DNA of 64,000 nt from an uncultured Methanomicrobiales archaeon (lineage in GTDB: Archaea; Halobacteriota; Methanomicrobia; Methanomicrobiales; Methanospirillaceae): the NCBI GenBank assembly GCA_903832665.1, contig CAILCG010000010.1:135036-199035 (forward strand), given 5' to 3'. Position 1 is the stretch's first letter. Every line of letters starts with the position of its first letter. The translations under genes were made by a program, and so were the position numbers. The notes beneath the pieces are model-generated. The model was not told the DNA's origin. It ran no database searches and saw nothing but the letters and a program-made list of their open reading frames with translations. This document shows, one piece after another, positions 24,943-33,783 of the stretch.

Positions 24943-25785
24943 TTAGGATTCAACCAGTTTTACCAGGTTTTTCATGACGGCATCCACTGCTTTCCATGTG
25001 GGGGTATCCGCATGGCGGAGGACATACGGTCGCCCTTCATCTCCTGCCTTCACCATCGCCGGATCGAGCGGGATGGAGCCCAGGTAAGGCACGCCCAGTT
25101 CCTGTGCCGCCTTCTCTCCGCCACCCCTGCCGAACAGGTCGATGGTATCGCCGCAATGAGGGCAGAGCATGCCACTCATGTTCTCGATGATCCCAATCAC
25201 CGGCAAATCCAGTTTCTCAATGAACTTGATTGCCTTGATCGCATCGAGTACAGCCACATCCTGCGGGGTGGTCACGATGACTGCTCCCTGCACGTTCGGT
25301 GAGAGCTGGACTATGGTGAGTGCTTCATCTCCGGTACCGGGTGGGAGATCCACGACAAGATAATCCAGCGCACCCCAATTCACATCAGAAAGGAACTGCC
25401 CGATTACTGCCATCTTCATCGGCCCGCGCCAGATAACCGGCGTACTCGTATCGGGAAGAAGAAATGCCATCGACATGACTGCGAGATTCCCGGTTACATG
25501 GACCGGCTCAATCATATTTTCCAGAATGGCAGGCTTCTGCTCTTCGATGCCCAGCATCTTGGGAATGTTGGGGCCATGAATATCGAGATCAAGCAGTCCG
25601 ACCTGCCTGCCATGAGCCGCGAGAGCGGAAGCAAGGTTAGTGGATACGGTTGATTTCCCCACGCCCCCCTTGCCGCTCAGTACAAGGATCACGTGTTTTA
25701 CATCGATCTTCGCCTTCGGGGGCAACCCTTTGGGGGCTTCCGATGCACCCTTCGTTTCCGGGTGACTTTCTGAATGTAGCGTCAT
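24943..25785 (-). CDS. Mrp/NBP35-type iron-sulfur cluster carrier ATPase, copy 1
   Basis: A P-loop deviant Walker A (SGKGGVGKSTVS), DLDIHGPNIPKMLGI, DYLVVDLPPGTGDE and the CxxC of MLCPHCGDTIDLFG identify ApbC/Nbp35-family carriers. These bind a bridging 4Fe-4S cluster at a dimer interface and hand it to apoproteins. It is about 280 residues and lacks the N-terminal cysteine cluster of the second copy at 60562. An ATG at 25797 is also possible. It belongs to an operon with NifX-like and DUF5320-like genes upstream and three small paralogues downstream. Confidence 0.9.
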   Translation of the reverse strand: MTLHSESHPETKGASEAPKGLPPKAKIDVKHVILVLSGKGGVGKSTVSTNLASALAAHGRQVGLLDLDIHGPNIPKMLGIEEQKPAILENMIEPVHVTGNLAVMSMAFLLPDTSTPVIWRGPMKMAVIGQFLSDVNWGALDYLVVDLPPGTGDEALTIVQLSPNVQGAVIVTTPQDVAVLDAIKAIKFIEKLDLPVIGIIENMSGMLCPHCGDTIDLFGRGGGEKAAQELGVPYLGSIPLDPAMVKAGDEGRPYVLRHADTPTWKAVDAVMKNLVKLVES

Positions 25786-25915
25786 AAGAATCAGCATTCC
25801 TCAATTATCCGGTAAAACCAGTTCCGGGCTTCGGCCCGGATACACGGCTTCCTGTCAGGAGAACCGGGTTTTTTCATTAAGTTCCTGCAGCACAATGCGA
25901 AGAATCTTTTTTTTA

Positions 25916-26272
25916 TTAATGCCCGCTGCATTCGTGATCGGGACCATGGGTGCAGCTGCTCTCACCCTGTGCAATTTTTCCTGCCATGAAATCCTTGATT
26001 ACCGTCTCGATCTTACCCCGTACTCCAAGGAATACTTCGATATTATTTTCGCAGAACAGGTCTACAGCCCGTGGCCCCATGCCGCCTGCGAGGACGTGCG
26101 TGACCTTATGCCCGGCAAGGAATGGCGGCAACTTTCCCGGCTCGTGCCCGGGGCTTTCAATAATCTCCCGTGATGTGATCTTTGCATTTTCAATAACAAA
26201 CACTGCATATTCAGTACAGTGGCCGAAATGCTCGGACACCATGTCTCCTTCTTTTGCAATTGCAACTTTCAT
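25916..26272 (-). CDS. NifX/NifB-family iron-molybdenum cofactor-type binding protein
   Basis: Dinitrogenase iron-molybdenum cofactor family fold: MKVAIAKEGDMVSEHFGHC, VTHVLAGGMGPRAVDLF, EVFLGVRGKIETVIKDFM. The C-terminus has a metal-binding Cys/His tail (CTHGPDHECSGH). In non-fixing methanogens such proteins accompany Mrp ATPases and probably carry Fe-S clusters. The start at 26272 follows GAGGTTAG. Second gene of the operon beginning at 26466. Confidence 0.85.
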   Translation of the reverse strand: MKVAIAKEGDMVSEHFGHCTEYAVFVIENAKITSREIIESPGHEPGKLPPFLAGHKVTHVLAGGMGPRAVDLFCENNIEVFLGVRGKIETVIKDFMAGKIAQGESSCTHGPDHECSGH

Positions 26273-26304
26273 GATACTAACCTCGAAAAATATTGGATTC
26301 TCAT

Positions 26305-26466
26305 TCACGGAGGCGCCTGTGTCATCGCCGGCTCGCTCTCTTCATTTGTTTGCTGTACTGGGGCAGCATATTCCTGTGCAGGTGCAACAATCGTCCGGCA
26401 CCTGCCAAAGCCCCTGCCGCTCATCGGACCTGTTCGTTGTGGTCCTGTTCCGTTTAATCCAGGCAT
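26305..26466 (-). CDS. Small DUF5320-like protein
   Basis: A 53-residue protein whose N-terminus MPGLNGTGPQRTGPMSGRGF is the Gly/Pro-rich signature seen in small proteins next to Mrp/NifX genes (MPxxDGTGPxGxGPMTGRG-like). GGGAGA precedes the ATG at 26466, which decides this start over an in-frame ATG inside the CATATG palindrome. The remainder is low complexity. It leads the NifX-Mrp operon, 30 bases after a CATATG site. Confidence 0.75.
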   Translation of the reverse strand: MPGLNGTGPQRTGPMSGRGFGRCRTIVAPAQEYAAPVQQTNEESEPAMTQAPP

Positions 26467-26498
26467 TGATATTCTCCCGGCACCTGTATAGGTACCAT

Positions 26499-26522
26499 AA
26501 TTACTCATATGCGCGTAAATAC
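26499..26522 (-). promoter_or_regulatory. CATATG-centred palindromic site (copy 3 of 5)
   Basis: ATTACTCATATGCGCGTAAA with CATATG at 26506-26511. On the minus strand a TATA-like TTTTTAAGTA directly precedes it, so the site covers the probable transcription start of the NifX-Mrp operon. Confidence 0.6.
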
Positions 26523-26704
26523 TTAAAAAGGTTGGTTTAGGCAATCTCTCTAAAATGGGAATTATTTCGGTACCAACTTTCCAATCTCACGGAAATCCAT
26601 ATCATGCACAGTCCCTTTGCTGACTTATTGTTCGTCCGGGATCCTCCACAATCACCACGGATTCTTATTTCACAGCAGTCCAATAACTAGTCAGGTGATT
26701 CCTT

Positions 26705-26887
26705 TTGTCAAAACGGGCAGTTGACATGACGTTTCAGGCACTTTTTACTCTTACGGATCTCCGGGTCATTCTCCGGGAGACCGCACCGCAGCACGAGCTG
26801 GATGAAAAACAGCGGGAGCAGGCACAGCGGCTTTTGGAGAATCTAGAACGGCAGGTCTCTTCATTGAAACAGGAGTTGCTGAAATGA
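26705..26887 (+). CDS. 60-residue helical protein coupled to SepCysS, UUG start
   Basis: A TTG at 26705 follows AGGTGAT with five bases between, a near-ideal ribosome site, and the stop overlaps the SepCysS start by ATGA. The product is almost all helix (LRVILRETAPQHELDEKQREQAQ onward in shorter segments, heptad-like leucines), so it may form a coiled coil. Tight coupling suggests it works with SepCysS. A relation to SepCysE, the factor bridging SepRS and SepCysS in other methanogens, is a hypothesis based on position and helical character only. Confidence 0.6.
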   Translation: MSKRAVDMTFQALFTLTDLRVILRETAPQHELDEKQREQAQRLLENLERQVSSLKQELLK

Positions 26888-28065
26888 GATGCGCAAAAGG
26901 TATTGAGGCGCGGCAGGTGGATGAACTTGCGATCAATATCGATCCTATCCAGGTCGGTGGAAGGCTCACGGACGATGCGATGAATGCCGTGATTGCCTAT
27001 GGAGACGGGTATTCGGTCTGCGACAACTGCCGCAAGCCCAACCGGCTCGATCATATCAGCAAGCCCCCGATTGCAGAGTTCCATAAGGATGTTGCCGCGT
27101 GGCTGAACATGGATGCCGTCCGCACGGTGCCCGGGGCCCGGCGAGGATTCCAGGCAGTAGCCCATACCTATGTCCAGAAGGGAGATCCGGTTCTGTTCAC
27201 CTCACTCTCTCACTACACTGAGTTCCTTGCCGTGGAAGGGGCCGGAGGTATTGCGTGTGAGATTCCCGCAAACGATCAGAACAAGGTCACATCAGATGCA
27301 GCTGCTTTCAAGATCGAGGAAGTGAAACAACAGTTTGGCCGGGCGCCCGTCCTCGCCTTCATCGATCATGTAGATTACCAGTTTGGCAATATGCATGACG
27401 TGAAAGCGATTGCGAAAGTCTGCCACCAGTACGATATTCCCGTGCTCTACAATGGTGCCTACACGGTCGGTATCCTGCCGGTGAATGGCAGGGATCTTGG
27501 CGTGGATTTTGTTGTCGGTTCCGGGCACAAGAGCATGGCAGCCCCGGCACCGTCCGGCATCCTTGCGACAACTACGGAACGGGCGGCAGAAGTCTTCCGC
27601 ACAACTGCCATTATCGGTGATGTGACCCAGCGAAAGTTTGGGATCAAGGAACCTGATATGATGGGCTGCACCCTGATGGGGGTCACCCTAATCGGGATGA
27701 TGGCATCGTTCCCGCAGGTTAAGGAACGGGTAAAACATTTTGAGAGAGAACTGGAGAACAACCGGATCGTTGTTGATGGACTTCTTGCGGTTGAGGGAAC
27801 GAAGATCCTTTCGGAGATGCCACGAAAGCACACACTGACCCGGGCAGATACGATCGGCTCGTTTGACAAAGTAGCAGAATCACACAAGAAACGGGGTTAC
27901 TACTTCTCGGGAGCACTGGAGGAAAAAGGCGTGACGGGTGTAATTCCCGGTGCCACCAAAATCTGGAAGTTCAATACCTATGGCATGACACAGAAGCAAG
28001 CTGTATATCTTGCGGAAGTTTTTGTTGAGATTGCCCGTGAGAATGGGCTTGCGGTGAAGGAATAA
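26884..28065 (+). CDS. pscS: O-phosphoseryl-tRNA(Cys):Cys-tRNA synthase (SepCysS)
   Basis: SepCysS converts Sep-tRNA(Cys) to Cys-tRNA(Cys) with a sulfur donor, the route to cysteine in methanogens. The fold-type I PLP lysine lies in GSGHKSMAAPAPSG. Conserved cysteines for persulfide or cluster chemistry are in SVCDNC (46 and 49), with another in MMGCTLMG. At 393 residues it is complete. It is the second gene of a two-gene operon with the small helical protein. The SepRS gene is not in the window. Confidence 0.93.
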   Translation: MRCAKGIEARQVDELAINIDPIQVGGRLTDDAMNAVIAYGDGYSVCDNCRKPNRLDHISKPPIAEFHKDVAAWLNMDAVRTVPGARRGFQAVAHTYVQKGDPVLFTSLSHYTEFLAVEGAGGIACEIPANDQNKVTSDAAAFKIEEVKQQFGRAPVLAFIDHVDYQFGNMHDVKAIAKVCHQYDIPVLYNGAYTVGILPVNGRDLGVDFVVGSGHKSMAAPAPSGILATTTERAAEVFRTTAIIGDVTQRKFGIKEPDMMGCTLMGVTLIGMMASFPQVKERVKHFERELENNRIVVDGLLAVEGTKILSEMPRKHTLTRADTIGSFDKVAESHKKRGYYFSGALEEKGVTGVIPGATKIWKFNTYGMTQKQAVYLAEVFVEIARENGLAVKE

Positions 28066-28337
28066 TCTGGCCTGAAAAATTATTTTTCCTCAGAACTCCT
28101 GATTGCGGGTGTGCCTGAGTGGATTCAGGTTATCTCGTCCTGCCTTTTTATTCCAACCGGCTTTTTGTTTATCATCTCGGAGGAATGCCCATGAGGCGGG
28201 GGGTGGATGCGTAAAATGCCGGAACCCCCTTTTAAAAACGTTAAAGATTTTTGTGTATCTCTACAGTGCCTTGTTTTTAAAATGTATCGTTAAATGACCA
28301 AAACTTAAAAAAGGAAACAGAAGGAATTAAAAAAAAT

Positions 28338-28883
28338 ATGTTTGTTCCGACCGGGATATTTTTCACGAAAGGTGTAGGTGTCCATAAAGACCGTCTTGCC
28401 TCCTATGAGCTGGCATTGCGAAGGGCCGGGATAGAAAAATGTAATTTAGTTTATGTTTCAAGTATCTTTCCCCCCAACTGCAAACAAATCTGCAAATCTG
28501 ATGGTCTGGCACAACTCCTTCCGGGAGGAATTACGTTCTGCGTTATGGCAAGGAATGATACAAACGAACCCAATCGTCTGGTATCAGCAGCCATCGGTCT
28601 TGCCCTGCCTAAAGATACCGACGAGTATGGATATCTCTCGGAACATCATGGCTATGGAGAAAACCAGGATAAGACCGGGGAATATGCTGAAGATCTCGCA
28701 GCCACGATGCTCGCTACCACCCTCGGTATAAAGTTCGATGCCGGTCTTGCATGGCAGGAGCGCGAACAGATCTACAAGGCAAGCGGGAAAATTATCAAGA
28801 CAAAACATGTCTGCCAGTCAGCAGAAGGGGACAAAAACGGCTGCTGGACAACCGTTATTGCCGTAGCGGTTTTTCTCGGATAG
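28338..28883 (+). CDS. pdaD: Pyruvoyl-dependent arginine decarboxylase
   Basis: This enzyme makes agmatine from arginine for polyamine synthesis (and archaeal tRNA-Ile2 agmatidine). The proenzyme self-cleaves between two serines in [10 protein letters not shown] near residue 41 to form the pyruvoyl group; the downstream [16 protein letters not shown] segment is also family-typical. The length, 181 residues, is normal. No ribosome site is clear at 28338. The 272-base gap upstream of it shows nothing I can support. Confidence 0.93.
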   Translation: MFVPTGIFFTKGVGVHKDRLASYELALRRAGIEKCNLVYVSSIFPPNCKQICKSDGLAQLLPGGITFCVMARNDTNEPNRLVSAAIGLALPKDTDEYGYLSEHHGYGENQDKTGEYAEDLAATMLATTLGIKFDAGLAWQEREQIYKASGKIIKTKHVCQSAEGDKNGCWTTVIAVAVFLG

Positions 28884-29039
28884 TCGTTTTTAATCTGGGT
28901 AATGTACCAATCCAACCTCCTGACTATTTTCAAACTGGAGTTGGTGCAGATTTTATAGAAGATAGTGCAATTCCGAATCTAACAGAGTGCAAGATGGTAC
29001 ACGATTGCGCAGGCATGCCTATATTGTAATGGGAATTAT

Positions 29040-29351
29040 TCAGCCCCAGATCGGATCATCACCAAACCGGTTCATCCAGAATTCCCTTGAATCATAGTCA
29101 GTGCCTTTGCGGATATCTTCAGCCTGGAATGATAACTCATAATTTATACCATATTCCACGAGAATATCGTAAGCCTCTTTGATGCGGATAAAGGTAGCAT
29201 GAGAAAGATCCGGATCGTGCTGCGACACATCCGGGTGCCACTCTTTGGCCAGTTCACGGAACCGGGCATGTATCCCGTTCAGGCTCGCTGTACCGGTAAT
29301 ACCAAGCACTTCGGCAGCTTCGGGAATGCTCATGGTGGATTGGATTATCAT
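29040..29351 (-). CDS. Small J-domain protein
   Basis: A DnaJ-type J-domain is visible from about residue 12: AAEVLGITGTASLNGIHARFRELAKEWHPDVSQ in pieces, with the essential HPD (EWHPDVSQ) and helix III ending AYDILVEYG. No Gly/Phe or zinc domain follows, so it is a stand-alone co-chaperone-like protein that could stimulate an Hsp70. A TATA-like stretch (TTTTTATC, about 29376-29383) lies about 27 bases upstream and fits a leaderless start at 29351; 29333 is an alternative. Confidence 0.8.
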   Translation of the reverse strand: MIIQSTMSIPEAAEVLGITGTASLNGIHARFRELAKEWHPDVSQHDPDLSHATFIRIKEAYDILVEYGINYELSFQAEDIRKGTDYDSREFWMNRFGDDPIWG

Positions 29352-29410
29352 CTGTGGACTGTAGGGGGGCGCATATGATAAAAATAACCGGATTACAAAA
29401 CAAAGATTCC

Positions 29411-29857
29411 CTAATCATACGCCAGCCGGGTCTTCTCATTGGTGAGCGTTGGCGCAATCAGTTCTTTCCATGCTGCAGAATCCCACGAGCCGAGCTTCTG
29501 GGGGGTTGTGTAATATTTCTGGGGGATTGGGTGCGTTCCGACAACAACATCCATCCCGTATTTTTCTTTAATGAACCGGGTAAAATAGGAGATCCTGGGA
29601 CAGGGGGGATACCCGACTATCATAACAGTGGCAAGGTGGATGACCTCCGCACCATTGTTCTTCATCTCCTGCGGCACGTACTCGACATTCCCGCCGGGGC
29701 AGCCGTTGCAGGTTGTAAACCCGACAAGTTCCACATCGGTTCCCTTGTACCGTTCGAACGCACCCTCGCGGTTTTTCAGCGCCCGCAGGCACTTGCCCCC
29801 TGCGCAGGTCCGGTACCGGTCGCAGATAATGATTCCCAGTTTTATTGCGTCTCCCAT
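29411..29857 (-). CDS. CGGC-domain protein
   Basis: The CGGC domain of anaerobes is recognised by IIICDRYRTCAGGKCLRAL, GFTTCNGCPGGNVEY and HLATVMIVGYPPCPRI. The ordered cysteines suggest metal or Fe-S binding; biochemical role is not known for the family. 148 residues, complete. Located just upstream of the J-domain gene on the same strand with a 59-base gap. Confidence 0.85.
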   Translation of the reverse strand: MGDAIKLGIIICDRYRTCAGGKCLRALKNREGAFERYKGTDVELVGFTTCNGCPGGNVEYVPQEMKNNGAEVIHLATVMIVGYPPCPRISYFTRFIKEKYGMDVVVGTHPIPQKYYTTPQKLGSWDSAAWKELIAPTLTNEKTRLAYD

Positions 29858-30025
29858 GATTGATTCTCCTGATGTAATATGATTAGAAAGTAACTATAGA
29901 ATTCACGAGAGAAATATGCTGTGCAGATCAAAACGGAGGGTGCCTGGTGTATACCACTACCTGTGTTTACGGTAATCAATTACTTTTCATAACATGTTTA
30001 TCAGATGATGGACAACCGATGATCC

Positions 30026-30664
30026 ATGCAAGCAGTCCACCCCGAAGAGAAGCCAGATGCGCTGAAAGCCAGTATGGACAGAGGCGGGGTATCGCCCGCA
30101 CTCCAGCAGGAGATCATCCGGCTGGCAGAATTCCATACCTACCCGGCTCCCGGGGTCCTTATCGGTGCGTTCATGGTGGACTATGCGATGGAACTCCTCG
30201 GGGTCAAAAAAGGCCAGAAACTCTACGGGGTCTGCGAGACGCCCAAGTGCCTCCCCGATGCCCTGCAGGTCCTCTCCCACATCACGATTGGGAATAACCG
30301 GCTCAAAATCGTGCCCATCGGGAAATTTGCGATCACCATGAATATGCCGTCCGAAGATGCGACTGCTGACGCCGTGCGGGTGTATGTGGATCTGGAGAAA
30401 CTGAAAAAATATCCCACGGTCGATGTCTGATATATCAACAGCCCGGCATTTGACAAGAAAACCATGAAAGGGCAACTGTTCGATGAGATCTTCCGTGCAG
30501 GACGAAATATCCTCTCCTTTGAGCGTGTCAGGGTCATGGTGAAAATAAAGAAGAAATGGTCTTCAGTCACGTGCTCCTGCTGCGGTGAGACCATTCCCGA
30601 TTACCTCATCGAAGGAGACCGCTGCGGGGCCTGTGGTTCGATGAAATATTATGAGAGGATTTGA
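30026..30664 (+). pseudogene. FmdE-like protein interrupted by an in-frame UGA
   Basis: The first part (30026-30427) has the FmdE-type core HTYPAPGVLIGAFMVDYAM and YGVCETPKCLPDALQVL. It ends in TGA at 30428-30430, but the same frame continues with YINSPAFDKKTMKGQLFDEI and a C-terminal zinc ribbon (CSCCGE, CGACGS) to a stop at 30664. All that separates the halves is one TGA where Trp is likely, since Trp (TGG) differs by one base. Either a nonsense mutation, a sequence error, or readthrough. FmdE proteins associate with formylmethanofuran dehydrogenase and related metal chemistry; here the HxHxCPG motif is altered. Confidence 0.75.
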
Positions 30665-30865
30665 ACGGGAGACTTCCAGTTCTTCCACAATTAAAAAAAA
30701 ATCCGCATGAAGTCAAAGATTTTGCACCAAAACAATGAAAATTTAGCATTTCAAACTCAATTTCGATTTGCCTGCTCTATCATCTGAAGTCTTCAAAATT
30801 TTCATGAGAAAAATTTTCAAATTTTATTCGTACGGAAGCTGAGTAAAATACCTTTCCAGAGGGGA

Positions 30866-31453
30866 TTATTTACCGTCATTTGAGGTATCGTCCCCATCCT
30901 TTCTGAGCAGCGCCGTATGGCTCCACAAAACGAATGGGGTACCGACCCTGCGGAATCCGGCCGATGCTGCCATTGCAAGCGTTGTTTCAAACTCATCAGT
31001 GGGAACCTCATGCTTCGGTTCAGCGATGAGAAACGTCCCGCCCGGGACCAAGAGGGAAAATACTTCCCGCATGAGCCGGGCTGCATCGGGGACTTCATGG
31101 ATCACACAGGCACCAAGTGCAACATCGATACACCCCAAATATTCGAGCGCCAGCGATTGCGGTTCAGCCTTGTGGAGCCGGATGCGGGTAAGGAGTCCTT
31201 CATGAGAGGCCTTTTCCTTGAGGATCTCCAGCATCTCCTCCTGGAGATCCACCGCAATCACCTGCCCGTTTTCTCCGACGCGCCGCGCAATGGGAAGGGT
31301 AAAGAGGCCCGGCCCGCACCCGATATCAAGGACCGTATCGCCCGGGCGGACATACCGGTTCACCAGCCGGCCCGGCTGGTACTTGAACCGTCGCCACCAC
31401 CCGTCAAGGTAACTGGCGCGAGATACCGGAAAGACTTCGTGATTGCCGCTCAT
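30866..31453 (-). CDS. Class I SAM-dependent methyltransferase
   Basis: Motif I VLDIGCGPGLFTLPIA, acidic loop VIAVDLQEEML and motif IV region IDVALGACVIHEVPD define a Rossmann-fold methyltransferase of about 195 residues. The substrate is unknown. The start at 31453 follows GGAGAGA. It is 17 bases downstream of the MBL-fold gene and is the last gene of the 35.9-30.9 kb minus-strand series. The next ~200 bases on the right-hand side of 30664 are AT-rich with no gene. Confidence 0.8.
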   Translation of the reverse strand: MSGNHEVFPVSRASYLDGWWRRFKYQPGRLVNRYVRPGDTVLDIGCGPGLFTLPIARRVGENGQVIAVDLQEEMLEILKEKASHEGLLTRIRLHKAEPQSLALEYLGCIDVALGACVIHEVPDAARLMREVFSLLVPGGTFLIAEPKHEVPTDEFETTLAMAASAGFRRVGTPFVLWSHTALLRKDGDDTSNDGK

Positions 31454-31470
31454 TGCATTCTCTCCGGATT

Positions 31471-32319
31471 TCACTGATCCGCGTATTCCAGATAGAGTCC
31501 GACACCGGTTTCCTGAAGAGGGGCGACCTGTGCCAGGGCAACCTTTGCCACGAGTGCAGTACAATGGCAGGCATGGAGTGCGGTGAGGTTCTGGTCTTTC
31601 AGGTATGCAAGCGTCCCTTCAAGCTGCGGTCCTGTCCCCCGGAGATGGAGCCCGCCTATGATGTCGAGTACCCGGCTCTCCCCGCAGATCTTTTTAGCAT
31701 ATTCCACCGTATTGCAGATACCCGCATGGGCACACCCCGTGATGACGACAAGCCCATCGTGGCTGCGGAAAGCGAGTGAGGTATCATCGAGCAGGTGATC
31801 CACCTGCACGCTCCCGTCCGGCATCACGATGCGCCGTGGCCCGGGCTGGGTCGTTTCAAAGGAGTACTTCCGCTCGATCTCGCCGAGGAAGAACAAATTT
31901 GGCGTGAGACAGACCGGGTTTTTTGACTGATCGAGTGGCATGATCCTCTGCACCTCATCAGCGCTGAGAACCGCACCTATGTCAGGCTGGGGTAGTTTCG
32001 GGCGGGAATGAAAACAGAAGGGATGAGCGATAAGTTTGGGCAGGTGGCAGGAGGTATCTTCGATAATCGCCTCCATGAAGAGCCGGATCAGGTGCCAGAG
32101 CCCCCCGGTATGATCGGAGTGCCCATGCGACAGGACAATATAATCAAGACCGAGCAGATCGATCTTCATCTTTTGCGCATTTTTCAGCACGGCGTCAGAG
32201 TAGCCGGTATCGAACAGTACCCTGCTCCCTTCCGCTTCGATATATGCGGAAAATCCGTGCTCCGCGATGAAGAACCGATCGAAGAGCGCGGTGTTGTCCA
32301 CAAGAATTGTCGTTTTCAT
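31471..32319 (-). CDS. MBL-fold metallohydrolase (MJ0301-like)
   Basis: The metallo-beta-lactamase fold is shown by FDTGYSD, the metal motif LSHGHSDHTGG, GCAHAGICN and the distal GGLHLRG. Its closest described relatives are archaeal proteins annotated as dihydropterin ribofuranosylaminobenzene phosphate synthase-like. The 282-residue protein abuts the radical SAM gene with no gap and precedes the methyltransferase, so the three form one operon. Confidence 0.8.
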   Translation of the reverse strand: MKTTILVDNTALFDRFFIAEHGFSAYIEAEGSRVLFDTGYSDAVLKNAQKMKIDLLGLDYIVLSHGHSDHTGGLWHLIRLFMEAIIEDTSCHLPKLIAHPFCFHSRPKLPQPDIGAVLSADEVQRIMPLDQSKNPVCLTPNLFFLGEIERKYSFETTQPGPRRIVMPDGSVQVDHLLDDTSLAFRSHDGLVVITGCAHAGICNTVEYAKKICGESRVLDIIGGLHLRGTGPQLEGTLAYLKDQNLTALHACHCTALVAKVALAQVAPLQETGVGLYLEYADQ

Positions 32320-33282
32320 TCAGGTATCTCCATTGTTTGTTCTCTCCGGTAAAATTGCATAAAATACTCCACGAGAACTTCGCTGCGAAGTTACCCGTCC
32401 TTCCCGTTCAAGCATTCCAAGAATTTTAGCCACTTCACCGCCGCTCAGCCCGGTGGTTCGGACGAGATCTTCGATTGTTGATGGCCGTCGGCAGAGTGTT
32501 GCCCGGACCAGATCGCTCACTTCCGTGTTCGCTTTTGTTACCTGGGAAACGGGATATTTACGGCCGACAATTTCAACATTCGACATTCCGAGCACCTCAC
32601 AGACCTGTTCCAGTTCGGCATCTGTTGCTGCCTCAATCCACCCTTCTGCGGGTGGCCGGTCGAGCGTGTTCAGCTGGACATGATCCGGCTTGATCTGTTC
32701 AATTGCATCTTTCAGACCTGCCAGTTCGTCTGCGGTGGTATTCAGCCCGGGGATGACAAACACTTCGAGCCAGAGGGCACCGGAATACATCTTACGGAAC
32801 TGTACCATCCCCACGATAATTTCTTCTATCCTGAGCGAGGGGTGGGGGCGGTGTATACGCTCAAAGGTTTCCTGGAATACCGAGGTCAGGGTTGGGATCA
32901 CCCGGTCAGCGGGAAGAAGTTCCTCCCGCACGTTCTCATCGGTCATAAGACTCCCGTTGGTGAGGACACTTAAGGTATATTCCGGATACTCCCGTTTCAC
33001 AAAAACGATCACCGGCCCGAGCGACCGGGAGAGTGTCGGTTCACCGGAACCGGCAAGCGTGATTGTATCGAGATGGGGATGGGGTGCGAGCACGGTGCGG
33101 AGTTCAGCGATCACCTCATCAGCGGGAAAAAAATCCTGCCGCGTTATGGTCTTAACGGTGGTGGCTCCGCATTCGCAATAGGCGCAGTCGTACGAGCAGG
33201 TCTTGAACGGGGTGAGATCAATGCCGAGCGAAAGTCCGAGCCTGCGGGAGAGGACCGGCCCGAAGATATGCTTTGGGGTCAT
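32320..33282 (-). CDS. Radical SAM protein with C-terminal winged helix
   Basis: CSYDCAYCECG gives the CxxxCxxC cluster site, followed by AGSGEPTL (GxxxP-like) and TNGSLM. The C-terminal ~70 residues form a winged helix (IEDLVRTTGLSGGEVAKILG, LEREGRVTS). This architecture recurs in methanogen genes beside MinD/NifX clusters; the modification performed is unknown. Head-to-tail with the MBL gene. Confidence 0.85.
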   Translation of the reverse strand: MTPKHIFGPVLSRRLGLSLGIDLTPFKTCSYDCAYCECGATTVKTITRQDFFPADEVIAELRTVLAPHPHLDTITLAGSGEPTLSRSLGPVIVFVKREYPEYTLSVLTNGSLMTDENVREELLPADRVIPTLTSVFQETFERIHRPHPSLRIEEIIVGMVQFRKMYSGALWLEVFVIPGLNTTADELAGLKDAIEQIKPDHVQLNTLDRPPAEGWIEAATDAELEQVCEVLGMSNVEIVGRKYPVSQVTKANTEVSDLVRATLCRRPSTIEDLVRTTGLSGGEVAKILGMLEREGRVTSQRSSRGVFYAILPERTNNGDT

Positions 33283-33359
33283 CAGGGATATCCTGTTGTC
33301 CCGCTGCGTGCCAAGAGAAAAACCATTGCCGGTACCGTTTCCTTATCGCTGCACGGAGA

Positions 33360-33749
33360 TTATTCAGCGCCGGGATCATCCGGCAACGGGTCAACAGCGT
33401 TCCCTGTCAGGGGAGGGCTGTCAATTCCAGACGCCTTCCGGCAGACCCCCGCATGCCGACGCGGGCAGATCCCATTTTGCCTGCGCAGGCATCCTCCCAT
33501 CTCCAGGGCTTTGCCATGTATCAGGGCATCAGCGATCTTGCGACGTGCCTCGTGAATGTCCCGCCAGATGGTCTTTCTGGAGACACCGAGTGCTGCTGCT
33601 GCCTGCTCCTGTTCAAGACCCTGCAGATCGATCAGGTCCAGTACTGCCATTTCTTCGGGAAGCAGCGAAATGATCTCCTCGTGTTTGTTCGGACTGCATT
33701 GTGGTGCAAAACATCGTGCAGATGATACGCCGTCAATAGACCGGTTCAT
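33360..33749 (-). CDS. DUF134 family regulator-like protein, start uncertain
   Basis: The core matches DUF134: EEMAVLDLIDLQGLEQEQAAAALGVSRKTIWRDI, seen here as shorter motifs (EQAAAALGVSRKTIWRDI), a sigma-factor-like helix-turn-helix, then ALIHGKALEMGG. DUF134 proteins usually begin RGRPR; that motif exists in frame just upstream of the ATG (RRRGRPR, about 33750-33770) but with no ATG, GTG or TTG before it. So either the N-terminus is short or a small frameshift has separated the true start. The C-terminus has extra cysteines. It lies 34 bases after the MinD gene. Confidence 0.75.
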   Translation of the reverse strand: MNRSIDGVSSARCFAPQCSPNKHEEIISLLPEEMAVLDLIDLQGLEQEQAAAALGVSRKTIWRDIHEARRKIADALIHGKALEMGGCLRRQNGICPRRHAGVCRKASGIDSPPLTGNAVDPLPDDPGAE

Positions 33750-33783
33750 GCGGGGTCGTCCCCGCCGGCGACAGTATCCCTCC

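Noticed and set aside
29366..29384. GCGCATATGATAAAA before the J-domain gene as a CATATG site
   Set aside because: One arm is absent; the AT-rich part is better explained as a TATA box.
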